From the NCBI GenBank assembly GCA_016871495.1, contig VHDF01000010.1, positions 1 through 64,000 of the forward strand: DNA of 64,000 nt. Direction: 5' to 3'. The DNA comes from Verrucomicrobiota bacterium (GTDB lineage: Bacteria; Verrucomicrobiota; Verrucomicrobiia; Limisphaerales; VHDF01). Made by a program: the position numbers and the translations under genes. This document shows, piece after piece, positions 51,475 through 61,400 of this stretch (position 1 is the stretch's first letter; each line of letters starts with the position of its first letter). Below the pieces are notes generated by a model. It did not search any database. It saw nothing but the letters and a program-made list of their open reading frames with translations, and had not been told where the DNA came from.

Positions 51475-54400
51475 TCACAGTTTCTCTTCCACGGTGGCTT
51501 CCAAACCGCGTTGATAGCGGAACTGACGGCTTTTCAGAATGGTTTCCATCGCGGCGGACACCCGGTATTGCTTGCGCTTGAGCTCCGTCATCATTCGCTC
51601 GACGAGAGGCTTGTCCGAAAGTTTGAGCGCGCGTCCCAGGGAATAGCCGAGAAGCTTGCGGCAAAAAACCCGCACAATCTCGTCGCCGCGTTCCTCCGCG
51701 AGGTAACGGCGCAATCCGGCCATGTCCTCCACGACCGGTTTGCCGGTGAGCGGCAGTTCCACCTTCACGTCGATGGGGCGTCCGGCCGCATCACGGTCGC
51801 GGCGAGTGCCAATGGCATCGTAACGTTCCAAAGCGTAGCCGAAGGGATCGATCCGCACATGGCACACCGCGCACTCGGGCACTTTGCTGTGCTTCTCGGT
51901 GATGTCTCGGACGGTCAGCTCGCCCGTTTCCGCTTCCGTTTGGGGCAATGGGGGAACGTTGGGCGGAGGCTTGGGGAGCTTCTCGCCCAGCAGCGTTTCG
52001 ACCAGCCAGTTGCCGCGGAGAATCGGGCTGGTGCGGGAAGCGCCGGCTTGTTTCGAGAGCACCGCCGCCATGCCCAGCACGCCGCCTCGTCCGTAGTGTC
52101 CGGCGCGTTCCACGCGCTTCCACTCAGCCCCCTCGACTCCGGGGATGCCGTAATGGCGAGCCAGCTCCGCGTTGACCCAAACATGATCCGCGTTGAGGAT
52201 TTCGAGCACCGATCCGTCCCGTTGAAACAGATCGACGAAGAATCGGATCGCCTCCTCATACATGGCTCCGCGCAGCGAGGCGAAGGCCGGGAAATGCCGT
52301 TCGCTTTTCTCGTCATGCGTGTCGAAATCGCGAAGGTGCAACCATTGGCAGGCGAATTCCACCGCGAGCGCGCGCACTTTAGGATCTTGAAGCATGCGCC
52401 GCCCTTGAACCACCAGGTCTTCTTCGCGCAACAACCGGTTTTGTCGCGCGGATTGAAAAAGGGCTTCGTCCGGCAACGAAGACCACAAGAAGTAACTCAA
52501 ACGGTTCGCCATTTCCCAGGAAGACACCGGCCTCGGCTCGGCTCCGGGTTGAGGTTGTTCCACCCGGTAGAGAAAGGAGGGAGCCACGAGCACTCGGGCC
52601 AGCGTCAGTCGAAAAGCCTCCTCATGCCCCAGCTTTTCCGCCCGCAGGGACCCGTAAAGGCGCCGTAATTCCGACTCCTCGGCCGAGGTGGTGGGACGGC
52701 GCCAAGCCTTGTGCGCAAACCGGATCAAGTGGTCCAGGTGCCTCGGCTCGGCGGCTTCCATCTCGGACCGAAACGCAGCCGCGCGGGACGTGATGGGTTC
52801 GCGCAGATGTTCGAACAGCTTCGGATTGCTGTCCTGCGTCGCGTACTCCATGAGCTGCGCGTAGGCGTCCACGATGGTGAGCGCGTCTTGACCGACAAAG
52901 CGAAGCTCGGCCCAGAGCTTGTCGAGTTGCGCTTTTTCCTCTTCGTTCAACATGAGCCGCAGGAGCGGTTCATCTTCGCGATGGAACACGGTCAGGGTGA
53001 TCACCTCATCGACCGGCACGATTTTGGTGTAGCCAAGCGCCGCCGGAAACCACGTCCGGAACGTTTCGAACCCTTTCTTCGCCGAGTTCCAGGCTGTGCT
53101 GCCGGGCTTGGCCAGCACGGGCGCGGTGTGCGACACCCCGCCCGCATCCGAGCCCCACGCGCCGCGTCCCGCTCCCGTGGCGACGAACGGTGCGGGAGAG
53201 AGTCCGCTTGCCGCCCCCGGCTTAGAGCTCGAGACGGAGACTTGAACACTCCCGGCGCCACCCGCCGATTCATGGAGTTTCGCGGTGGTCAGGAATTCGC
53301 AGCCGGCGAACAAACTCCCCGGCAATTTCATTTCCAGCCAGGCCGGAGCCTTCACGCAGAGATCCGCGGCCGCCAGAGCACCGTGGTTTGGATGACGGCC
53401 AAAAATGTCGGGAGGCAACGCCCAATCGGAGTTGCCTTCGGTGGGTTGCTTTTCATCCGACTTCAAACACGCGGCCACTTGTGGGAAAAGGAGTGGACCC
53501 GTCGCAGAGGCGAGTTGGAGGAAGAGCGTCCGATCCGGGTTGTTCGTGCCGGAGGGCGGACCCGTTCGCAGCAGGTTTTCGAAGTCCCGGGCGAGGGACG
53601 CACGCTGGGACGGGCTCCGTTCCGTGGACCATCGGGACAGAATTGAGCCTGGAGGAATGACCGAAGGAACGGCTCCCGACTCGGCGATGGGCTCCATGTA
53701 AAAGTGCCATACCGCGGCATGGCCCCAGCGATCGGCGTGAGGATTGCCCGCCAGCACGTCGTCGGCGATGTCTTTGGCGAGGTCCCACTCGCGGCGTGCG
53801 CCTTCTTTTTCGCGCAGAGAAAACTCGACACCCGTCAAATCGCACGAGTGGTTCCCATCGCGGGGTCCAACCACGACGGAGAGCAGATCACCCTCTTGCA
53901 CGGAAACATCCTCGATCGGCCCCAAGGTCCCCGCGCGATTGCCCTGGGCGATCCCGGATGCGAGGCGCTGGCGCATGCCGCCCCGGCGCAATTCCAGCGA
54001 CCAAGTCACCCCGTTGCCGCATTCGGGATGGGCGTGGGTCAGTTTGCCTTGGACCCGGACCAATCCGCGGAGGGGACTGCGCCAGCCCGCGGCGACCGCG
54101 TGCTTCGGCGCGGGATGCATGGCGACGCCTCGACCCGGAACATTACCCGGGATGCGCACGTGTTGCGTCGAGGCGTTGGCCACGAGGTTGGGGGTGTTGC
54201 CGGATCCCCAGCCTTTGACGAAATCGTAGTTGGCCGATTTCTCGATCCGGCCGGTCATCAGTTCCAGTTTGTGGGAACCGGGAGATCCGAGACCCAGGCC
54301 ATCAAACCAAGCCTGCAGGTCGGCGGGATCCAACTGATGTTTCGCGGCCAAAGCTTGGCGGTCGGCGCGATCCGGAGCATCGAGAAACTCCGCGGCGGCG

Positions 54401-55710
54401 GCCAGGCTTCGGGCCGCGCTGGCGAAGACACGTTCGCGGCGGGCCAGCATCCGCTCGGTAAAAACGCGCAGGTCGCGCAGGGGAACTTGGGCGCCACCCG
54501 CCAAGGCGAGCCGCGGATTCTCCCAGACGACGACATCCTCGGTGGCCCCGTCACCCGCGTCGTTCACGCCCAGCACCACGTTGGCAGTGGCTTCGCGTTC
54601 CGGGACGGGAATGACGTGGCGAATTTCCTGTTTTTCGGCGATTGGATCGACCGGGACCATCCAAGGGCGCATGTGCCCCACGGTTTGAAACTTCGTGAGG
54701 GCGCCTTGCCAGCGGGTGATTTCTTCGACCCATTCCTTTTCCAAACCCGGGCGGGCGGACTTCCAGCGCGCCCGCAGCCCGTCGATGAGGAAGAGCGGTT
54801 CTCGGCCTTCCAGGAGATTCCATAAGCCGCGGAGATACTTGGCGTGCAAACCGCGCCGGATCGCGACGGCCTCGAAGCGGTCAGACTTGCTTTGGCGAAG
54901 CTGGTCTCGTTCCTCGATCAACGCGGCAAGGTAACGTTCGATCGGGAGCCGCCCGCCGGTGTTGGTGTCAAACTGGATTCCTTGAAGATTGATCCGGGTG
55001 CCGCCCTGGTTGTCCGTGTAACGGGCGTAGAAAGCCTTGATCTCGGCGAGCAACCCGGCCACCCAATCCCCGCGGCGCGAACTCGCGGAAAAACGGAACC
55101 CATCCGGAAGCAGCACGGCATGGCCAGCGATCGTTTTGCCGGCGTCGAGGTATTTGTCCACCAACGCCGGGGACATGACCAACGCTTCGCCGGTGTTGAC
55201 AAAGCCTTCGCCCGCGGCGCCGTCCACCGGGAATTCCCGGGAAGGCTTGAGGTCCACGCCGGTGAGGTCGCGCACGGTGGCGTCATACTCGGCGTTGCTG
55301 AGCCGGCGCATCAGGACCCGACCGGGATCGCCCGCTTGAGCCAGACTTTCCTGATGCAAGTAATCCCGGATCCAGCGCCGCATGCGCTGCCGTTCCGCTT
55401 CCGATGGCTGCGGACTTTTTGCGGGCGGCATTTCGCCGTGGGACAGTTGTTCCAGCGCTTGTTCCCAAACCCGGGGATCCTTGCGCACTTCGGACAGCGT
55501 TCGAAAACGCTGCAGGTCCAGGTCGCCCTTCTGTTTCTCGGTGGAATGGCAATCGTAACAGTAACGTTCCAGGAGCGGATGGACTCTGGAATCGAATTCC
55601 TTTTCGACCGCGGCAAAGCTGGCTCGAGCCGCCGAGGCCTCTGCGCCTGAGAGGAGGAGGGCCAGAATCGATGTAAAGGTCAGGAAGGAAGCTTTGGGAG
55701 CGCGGTGCAT
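51475..55710 (-). CDS. DUF1592/DUF1588/DUF1587/DUF1585/DUF1595 cytochrome-like protein
   Basis: A 1411-residue exported protein of the Planctomycete-type cytochrome family. After a signal peptide comes a c-type haem motif CYDCH (residues 51-55) in VHPLLERYCYDCHSTEKQKG. A DUF1587-like segment follows (LMRRLSNAEYDATVRDLTGV), then a long middle region with carbohydrate-binding-like character. The C-terminal third holds DUF1595/1592 (ANRLSYFLWSSLPDEALFQSA), DUF1588 with a second CxxCH (VPECAVCHVRIDPFGYALERYD) and DUF1585 (LLGYSLGRALKLSDKPLVERM). Periplasmic electron transfer or polysaccharide breakdown is suspected for the family. The usual DUF1552 partner gene is not next to it. Confidence 0.88.
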   Translation of the reverse strand: MHRAPKASFLTFTSILALLLSGAEASAARASFAAVEKEFDSRVHPLLERYCYDCHSTEKQKGDLDLQRFRTLSEVRKDPRVWEQALEQLSHGEMPPAKSPQPSEAERQRMRRWIRDYLHQESLAQAGDPGRVLMRRLSNAEYDATVRDLTGVDLKPSREFPVDGAAGEGFVNTGEALVMSPALVDKYLDAGKTIAGHAVLLPDGFRFSASSRRGDWVAGLLAEIKAFYARYTDNQGGTRINLQGIQFDTNTGGRLPIERYLAALIEERDQLRQSKSDRFEAVAIRRGLHAKYLRGLWNLLEGREPLFLIDGLRARWKSARPGLEKEWVEEITRWQGALTKFQTVGHMRPWMVPVDPIAEKQEIRHVIPVPEREATANVVLGVNDAGDGATEDVVVWENPRLALAGGAQVPLRDLRVFTERMLARRERVFASAARSLAAAAEFLDAPDRADRQALAAKHQLDPADLQAWFDGLGLGSPGSHKLELMTGRIEKSANYDFVKGWGSGNTPNLVANASTQHVRIPGNVPGRGVAMHPAPKHAVAAGWRSPLRGLVRVQGKLTHAHPECGNGVTWSLELRRGGMRQRLASGIAQGNRAGTLGPIEDVSVQEGDLLSVVVGPRDGNHSCDLTGVEFSLREKEGARREWDLAKDIADDVLAGNPHADRWGHAAVWHFYMEPIAESGAVPSVIPPGSILSRWSTERSPSQRASLARDFENLLRTGPPSGTNNPDRTLFLQLASATGPLLFPQVAACLKSDEKQPTEGNSDWALPPDIFGRHPNHGALAAADLCVKAPAWLEMKLPGSLFAGCEFLTTAKLHESAGGAGSVQVSVSSSKPGAASGLSPAPFVATGAGRGAWGSDAGGVSHTAPVLAKPGSTAWNSAKKGFETFRTWFPAALGYTKIVPVDEVITLTVFHREDEPLLRLMLNEEEKAQLDKLWAELRFVGQDALTIVDAYAQLMEYATQDSNPKLFEHLREPITSRAAAFRSEMEAAEPRHLDHLIRFAHKAWRRPTTSAEESELRRLYGSLRAEKLGHEEAFRLTLARVLVAPSFLYRVEQPQPGAEPRPVSSWEMANRLSYFLWSSLPDEALFQSARQNRLLREEDLVVQGRRMLQDPKVRALAVEFACQWLHLRDFDTHDEKSERHFPAFASLRGAMYEEAIRFFVDLFQRDGSVLEILNADHVWVNAELARHYGIPGVEGAEWKRVERAGHYGRGGVLGMAAVLSKQAGASRTSPILRGNWLVETLLGEKLPKPPPNVPPLPQTEAETGELTVRDITEKHSKVPECAVCHVRIDPFGYALERYDAIGTRRDRDAAGRPIDVKVELPLTGKPVVEDMAGLRRYLAEERGDEIVRVFCRKLLGYSLGRALKLSDKPLVERMMTELKRKQYRVSAAMETILKSRQFRYQRGLEATVEEKL

Positions 55711-55861
55711 AGGCGTGGAATCTCCGGTGAGAGTGGCGGATCAAACGCCCGTTGGCAATCGCTTCCACCAAGCACGGGGGTGCTGAGGTTCAATGATCGC
55801 CGATGCAGACGAATGAGTGTCCATGGGCAGAATGGACCTCCAAACTGAACGTGAGTTGAAG

Positions 55862-55969
55862 CCATGAACCTGAGGCGGGAGGGATGCGTTCCACCGCATC
55901 CCATCCTCTTTCCCGATCGAAAATGCAGGGTGGCGGTGGAACGTCGCCCTCACACCTGAAGGTTCATGG
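55862..55969. repeat. palindromic intergenic element upstream of the DUF1592-class gene
   Basis: Outer arms CCATGAACCT (55862-55871) and AGGTTCATGG (55960-55969) are perfect reverse complements. A second inner pair, GCGTTCCACCGC / GCGGTGGAACG, nests inside them. It lies about 150 bp upstream of the DUF1592-class start, in its likely promoter region. Single copy in this window. Confidence 0.6.
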
Positions 55970-55976
55970 AGAGTTG

Positions 55977-56017
55977 AACCTCCCGACTCACTTCACCACC
56001 AAGTTAGTCGGGAGGTT
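55977..56017. repeat. family D hairpin
   Basis: AACCTCCCGACT (55977-55988) and AGTCGGGAGGTT (56006-56017) form a perfect 12-bp stem with a 17-nt loop. The loop and right arm recur at 12394-12426 inside element C1, where the left arm is lost. Immediately after it comes AACGGTTCCGAACCGTT (56019-56035), another palindrome, between this hairpin and the end of the histidine kinase gene. Confidence 0.65.
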
Positions 56018-56053
56018 GAACGGTTCCGAACCGTTTCCGTCCGCAACGACCGG

Positions 56054-57250
56054 CTACGTTTCAGCCCGGGGTTCCTTGTGGAAGGGCATGCTGATTCGCA
56101 CGACCGAGCCGCCTTCAGCGCGCGGCCCGGCTTCCAGCTTGGCGTCGTCCCCGTAAAGCGCTTGCAGCCTTGCCCGCGTGTTGGACAACCCCACGCCTTC
56201 GCGCGAGGCCCCGCTCCAGCCCCGGCCGTTGTCCGCAATCTCGAGCTGGAGCCGACCTCCACGCAAACTCGAGAGGATCTCGATCTGGCCGGGACGCCCG
56301 GTGGGTTCAAGGCCGTGCCGAACGGCGTTTTCAACCATGGGCTGAAGGATGAGGTTCGGCACCAGCGCTTCCCGCGTTTCCGGCGCGATGTCGAATCGCG
56401 TCGTCAAGCGCGGACCGAACCGCGTCTGCTCGATGTCCAGGTAGAGTTCCAAGGCCTCCAGCTCGCGTTCCAGCGTGACTTCCCGAGTCTCGGAATGATC
56501 GAGCGAGTATCGCAAGAGGTTTGCCAGGCGCGCGATCATGCGGTCCGCGAGTTCCACGTCCCGGTGCATCAAGGTGGAGATGGAATGCAGGGTGTTGAAA
56601 AGAAAGTGGGGGTTCAGTTGCATCTGCAGCGCCTGCAATCGGGCTTGGACCAGGCCCCGCTCCAACTCCGCCGCCCGCTGGGCTCGCTCCTGAAACCGGC
56701 GCGCGTTTTCCAACGCCTGCACCACCGCCAGGAGCACGCCGTAGATCAGGATGTTGAAGTGCCAGGTTTTCACGAGCAACGGGGAGAACGCGTCGGCAAA
56801 CGTGGCGCTTCTTCCCGACCATTGTCCCTGCCATTGCCCGACCCACGCCCGGAGCACCATGTAAAGCAGGGAGAAAACAGCGCCGGCGATCAAATGTTGC
56901 AGCGCCGGCCTCCACCACGATGCCCGGCGCAAGGGATGACTTTGAATCCAGCGCGAAGCGGGCCAGGAAAGCAGGGCGAAGACATACCAATCCCCCAGCG
57001 ACCAGGCCAATGCCTGCCTCCAGCTCACCGGACTGCCCGCGTTGGCACTCGAGATGTAGAACTGTCCGGCAAAACTCAGCCCAATCAACGTCCAAATCCC
57101 GGCGAAGAAAAGCAAGCGCATGGCGCGCGGAATTTCCCACGCTCCTGGCGTGGACACCGCGCCTGGGGGCTCGCTTGCCCCGGATCGAGCAGGGGCGGAC
57201 ATCGCGCGGTCCCCGGGAGGGACGACACCCGCGGGGGATGCGTTCTTCAT
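56054..57250 (-). CDS. LytS/YehU-type sensor histidine kinase
   Basis: A 398-residue membrane sensor kinase. About four hydrophobic helices (residues 45-180) precede a coiled linker and the His_kinase domain with LQALQMQLNPHFLFNTLHSI (phospho-acceptor His215), LLRYSLDHSETREVTLERELE, the N-box ILQPMVENAVRHG (Asn308) and G-box DNGRG. This class normally pairs with a LytTR response regulator, but none is adjacent, so it is an orphan here. No extracellular sensory domain is present; the signal is likely sensed within the membrane. The downstream FMN reductase gene lies 18 bp upstream of its start and may share its transcript. Confidence 0.88.
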   Translation of the reverse strand: MKNASPAGVVPPGDRAMSAPARSGASEPPGAVSTPGAWEIPRAMRLLFFAGIWTLIGLSFAGQFYISSANAGSPVSWRQALAWSLGDWYVFALLSWPASRWIQSHPLRRASWWRPALQHLIAGAVFSLLYMVLRAWVGQWQGQWSGRSATFADAFSPLLVKTWHFNILIYGVLLAVVQALENARRFQERAQRAAELERGLVQARLQALQMQLNPHFLFNTLHSISTLMHRDVELADRMIARLANLLRYSLDHSETREVTLERELEALELYLDIEQTRFGPRLTTRFDIAPETREALVPNLILQPMVENAVRHGLEPTGRPGQIEILSSLRGGRLQLEIADNGRGWSGASREGVGLSNTRARLQALYGDDAKLEAGPRAEGGSVVRISMPFHKEPRAET

Positions 57251-57268
57251 GCGTCCTCCTTTTCGGAA

Positions 57269-57916
57269 CTATCCCGTCGGGATGCGATAACGCGCCATGA
57301 AGCACGCGTCGTTGCCGGCGAGATCCTCCCGGCGCTGGCCGGACAGAAGCCCTCCGTAAATCCGCGCATCCCGGGACATCATGCGCAAGCGATGTTTCAA
57401 GTTGTCACTCGAAACTTCTCCATCCTTCAAATCTTCCTTGTCCGAGAAAGTAACGGCGTAGGGCAGCGACCACGCGTAGCATTGCCGGGCGACGGTGCGA
57501 ATCTGATCGGCAACGGTCAGCCCCTTCTCCGGCGAGCCGACGACCGGCACAAACAACTTGCCGGCGAACTCTCTCCAGAAATGGTCGAGGAAATTCTTCA
57601 GCGCTCCACTCATGCTTCCGTGATAGTCGGGAGTTCCAAGGATGAGCGCGTCCGCGCGCTCCACCCTCACTTTGAGCGTGGGATAGCCCGGCAACGCGTA
57701 GGACGCATTGGCGTCGAACATGCTCAGCGACTCGACGGAGAGATCGAGGACATCCGTGGAACAACCCTGCGAGCGCATGATGTCGGCGGCTCGGAGGACG
57801 ACCGTCCGTGTGCCCGACGCGGGGTGCAGGTTGCCCACCACGGCAAGCACATGGGGCTGGGGATTGGGCTGGGGATCCTTGTTTTGAGAATCAGGAAGAG
57901 TATCGATTGGGGTCAT
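57269..57916 (-). CDS. NADPH-dependent FMN reductase family protein
   Basis: Flavodoxin-like flavoprotein of about 215 residues. From the ATG at 57916, after a Pro/Asn-rich N-terminus, it shows VLAVVGNLHPASGTRTVVLRAADIM, the flavin-binding ADALILGTPDYHGSMSGALKNFLDHF, and KLFVPVVGSPEKGLTVADQIR. It should use NAD(P)H to reduce FMN or small electrophiles such as quinones or azo compounds. A longer upstream frame runs only through repeats B2 and A4 and is rejected. Confidence 0.87.
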   Translation of the reverse strand: MTPIDTLPDSQNKDPQPNPQPHVLAVVGNLHPASGTRTVVLRAADIMRSQGCSTDVLDLSVESLSMFDANASYALPGYPTLKVRVERADALILGTPDYHGSMSGALKNFLDHFWREFAGKLFVPVVGSPEKGLTVADQIRTVARQCYAWSLPYAVTFSDKEDLKDGEVSSDNLKHRLRMMSRDARIYGGLLSGQRREDLAGNDACFMARYRIPTG

Positions 57917-58009
57917 GGCATCCAGCCGGTCGCGCGCGACAGGCGGATGAAAAGATAGCCAAGGAACGCGGTCATGGAAATGGTTAAAACCCAGGCCCGG
58001 AGATGACCG

Positions 58010-58139
58010 GTGCATCCCGAAGTTGCCGGGGATGCAGGTAGGGCGCGTCCGTCCCGGCGCGCCGCCGGAGCATGATGTTTTGCATCCCGTGGGCGGCGGG
58101 CTGGGACAGGCCCGCCCTACCAACAACATCGGGATGCAC
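58010..58139 (-). repeat. REPIN-like element, family B, copy 2 (inverted)
   Basis: Inverted copy of 27695-27824, with termini TGCATCCCGAAGTTG (from 58011) and CAACATCGGGATGCAC (58124-58139). Two opposed hairpins carry GTAG (58038-58041) and CTAC (58117-58120) at their outer bases. It is followed after 12 bp by family A copy 4, so two elements with the same kind of terminus lie in tandem. Confidence 0.82.
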
Positions 58140-58151
58140 GGGGAGATGGCC

Positions 58152-58366
58152 GTGCATCCCGAAGTGGTCTGTCGTGTGGCGCAGGCTGCCCAGCCTGCTG
58201 TATCGCCGGCTTCGAGTCGGCCCGGCGGGTGAAGAACGAGGTCCTTCCATCCTCTCCACACGCCTGGTTCCCTTCGTCGCTCCGCAGGCTGGGGCGCCTG
58301 CGCAACAACAGACAGGGCTGTCTGCGTGACCACGGCAACCCGGTCCCCGACAGCCTCCGGATGCAC
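58152..58366 (+). repeat. dispersed structured element, family A, copy 4
   Basis: Termini GTGCATCC (58152-58159) and GGATGCAC (58359-58366). The stem GCCGGC/GTCGGC (58205-58221) has a changed loop, TTCGA, and a G-T pair in place of A-T, so pairing is kept despite a base change. Other stems are as in copies 1-3. It sits 65 bp before the DUF1549 gene. Confidence 0.85.
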
Positions 58367-58431
58367 CGCCGGGGATCTTTTCCCAGCCTCCAGGGTTGCG
58401 CCACAGTGTCAGCGCCGCTAGACTTCCCGTC

Positions 58432-61400
58432 ATGTTGGCCTTTGTCCATCTTCCGCCCGGAAACCCGGCGCGTTCGCTGCTTTTGGACCTCGCGACATCG
58501 CCCCGGCGGCGATGGCTTGCGCTGGCGCTTTTTTTCGGCCTCGCGGCCTCGGCGGCCTTCGGCCAGGACCGAGTCCAATTCGACCGCGATATCCGTCCGA
58601 TTCTCTCCGATCATTGCTACGCCTGCCATGGACCCGATGAAAACAAGCGGAAAGGCGGCCTTCGCCTCGACGTCCAGGAAACCGCTTTCCTTCCTGCCAA
58701 ATCAGGCAAGAAGGCCATTGTTCCTGGTGATCGCGCTCAAAGCGAGTTGATCCACCGGATCACGACCCAGGACGAGGACGATCGCATGCCGCCCGCCAAA
58801 GGGGGCAAACCGCTCTCTTCCGGCCAGATCGCAATCCTCCAGAAATGGATCGATCAAGGCGCTGCCTGGCAGGGCCACTGGGCTTACGCAAAGCCCGTCG
58901 CGTCCGAGTTGCCCAAAGTTCAGGCTGAGGCCAAGGTCCGCAATGAAATCGATCGCTTCATCCTGGCCCGTCTCGAGAAGGAAGGGCTGACCCTGTCCCG
59001 CGAAGCCGATCGCGCCCGGCTCATTCGCCGCGTGACACTCGATCTCACCGGCCTCCCCCCCATACCCAAGGAAATCGACGACTTCGTCCAGGACACCAGC
59101 GCGGGCGCCTACGAGAAGCTCGTGGATCGATTGATGAAGTCCCCCGCGTACGGGGAGCGCATGGTGATGTTTTGGCTGGATTTGGCCCGGTTCGCCGACA
59201 CCCAAGGCTATCATCACGACGATCACCGCGATGTTCACCGCTGGCGTGAATGGTGCATCAAGGCCTTCAACAACAACATGCCGTTCGACCAGTTCACCGT
59301 TGAACAACTGGCCGGAGATCTCCTCCCGAATCCAACGGAGGACCAAAAAATCGCCACCGGTTTTCACCGCAATGAAATGACCACGTCCGAAGGCGGCGCC
59401 ATGCCCGAGGAATATTCGGTGAAATACGTCGTCGGACGGGTCGATACGACCGCTCGCGTCTGGCTCGGCTCCTCACTCGCCTGCGCCGAATGCCATGACC
59501 ATAAGTACGATCCCATCTCTCAGAAAGAGTTCTATCAGATGTTCGCCTATTTCAACAATGTCCCGGAGAACGGGCTGGACGCCGGACAGAACCCCGTGCC
59601 GCGCCTCATGTTGAGCTCGTCCGAGCAGCGCAACCGGCTCGAACAATTCAACAAGGAAATCGGCGCGCTCGAATCGCTCGATCGTGCCCTGCTCGAAGAG
59701 GCCCACGGCGCACGGGACAAGGATCGCGACACGTGGATCGCGAAGATCGATGAACAAGTGATGGACACCTGGCAGGCGCGGAAGCCCCTCGCCGCCAGCG
59801 CCCGGTCCGGCGCCACACTCTCCGTGACCGACGACGGCACGGTGCTCGCCTCGGGCAAGAATCCCCCCAAGGAAATCTACGAAGCCCGCCTGAGCATCGA
59901 AGGGACGAACTTGATCGGGCTGCGGCTCGAGGCTCTCCCGGATTCCTCTTTGCCCGAGGGAAAATCCGGGCGCGGCGCCAAAGGCGAGTTCGTCTTGACC
60001 TCCGTTTCGGTCCTGGCCCGAGCCGCCGGGGACCTTCCCTCTGCGCCCAAGCCCTCCCGACAAGACGCTTGGTCCATCCTCGGCCCGTTTTCCGCAGGGT
60101 CGCTCAAGGAAGCTCTTGAGAAAAAGTGGGGGCCGGAAGACGGCCTGGACCTCGCCAAGACCTATCAAGATGGCAAGTTGAAATGGCGGGAGCTGAAGGA
60201 TCATCCGTCCGATGAGTTCACTTTTGAAGGAACCAACGCCGCCACGTTCGTCACGCGCAAGATCCACTTCGACTCGCCCGTGCGTGCCTTCGTCAGCCTG
60301 GAAGATCAGCTCGGCGCGCAACTGTGGGTGAACGGACGCCGGCTCCATGCGACGGAAGGAGACCAGGCAGGCCAGAAATCTACGGTCAAAATCCCCGCTT
60401 ATTTCAAGTCCGGCGAGAACACGCTCCTGGTCAAAGTCGTCCATCACGCCGGTCCCGGCCTCAAAACGGCGCTGCTCACCGAGCCCGTGAAGGAATATGC
60501 GGTGGATCTGGCCGCCGCGACGGCGGACTTCAATGGGGGCGGATATTCGGCGGGGGGCGTTCTGGACGACCGCAACACCACCGGATGGAGCCTGGGCGAG
60601 GACGATGCCGCGAAGAAGCCGCGTTCGCTCTACCTTCGCGCGCATGATCCGTTCGGATTCGCTGAACGCGGCGAATTGGTGGTGACCCTCAAGTTCGAGT
60701 CGCCCAAACCCGCGCAGACTTTGGGGCGATTCAAACTCTCGACGACTTCGTCCGCCCTCCTGGGTGATTTCTTCGATCTGCCCGAGAACGCGCGCGGCAT
60801 CTTCGCGGTCTCGAAGTCCGAACGTAACCCGGATCAGCGGCTCGAATTGCAGCGCCATTACCGCCGCACGTTCGTCCCCGAAATCAAGGAATGGGTCAAA
60901 ACGCTGGGCGAAAAGCGCAAGCAACGCGACGATCACCGCAACAGCATCGATGTCTCGATGGTGATGGAGGACATGTCGAAGCGAAGGGATTCTTTCTTGC
61001 TCGTGCGCGGAGAATTCGGCAACCGCGGGGCCAAGGTTGAGCCCGGAGTGCTCACGAATGTCTTCCCTTTGCCTGAAGGACTTCCCCCGAACCGGCTGGG
61101 GCTGGCCAAGTGGTTGGTTCATCCCGAACATCCGCTTACGTCCCGGGTCACGGTCAACCGCTATTGGCAGCAGTATTTTGGAACGGGCCTGGTCAAGACC
61201 GCCGAGGAGTTTGGATCCCAAGGGGAACGGCCTTCCCACCCCGAATTGCTCGACTGGCTTGCCGTGGAGTTCGTCAAGCGTGGTTGGGACATGAAGGCGA
61301 TGCACAAGATGATCGTGATGTCCGCCACCTACCGGCAGGATTCAGAAGTCGAGGCGGCTTTGCTCAAGCGCGATCCCGAGAGCCGGTTGCTCGCCCGTTT

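Noticed and set aside
56078-57958. Long plus-strand open frame across the kinase and FMN reductase genes
   Set aside because: Antisense to two clear genes with intact catalytic motifs; composition is typical of a shadow frame.
59473-61305. Long minus-strand open frame inside the DUF1549/1553 gene
   Set aside because: Antisense to conserved DUF1549/DUF1553 motifs; no independent domain.
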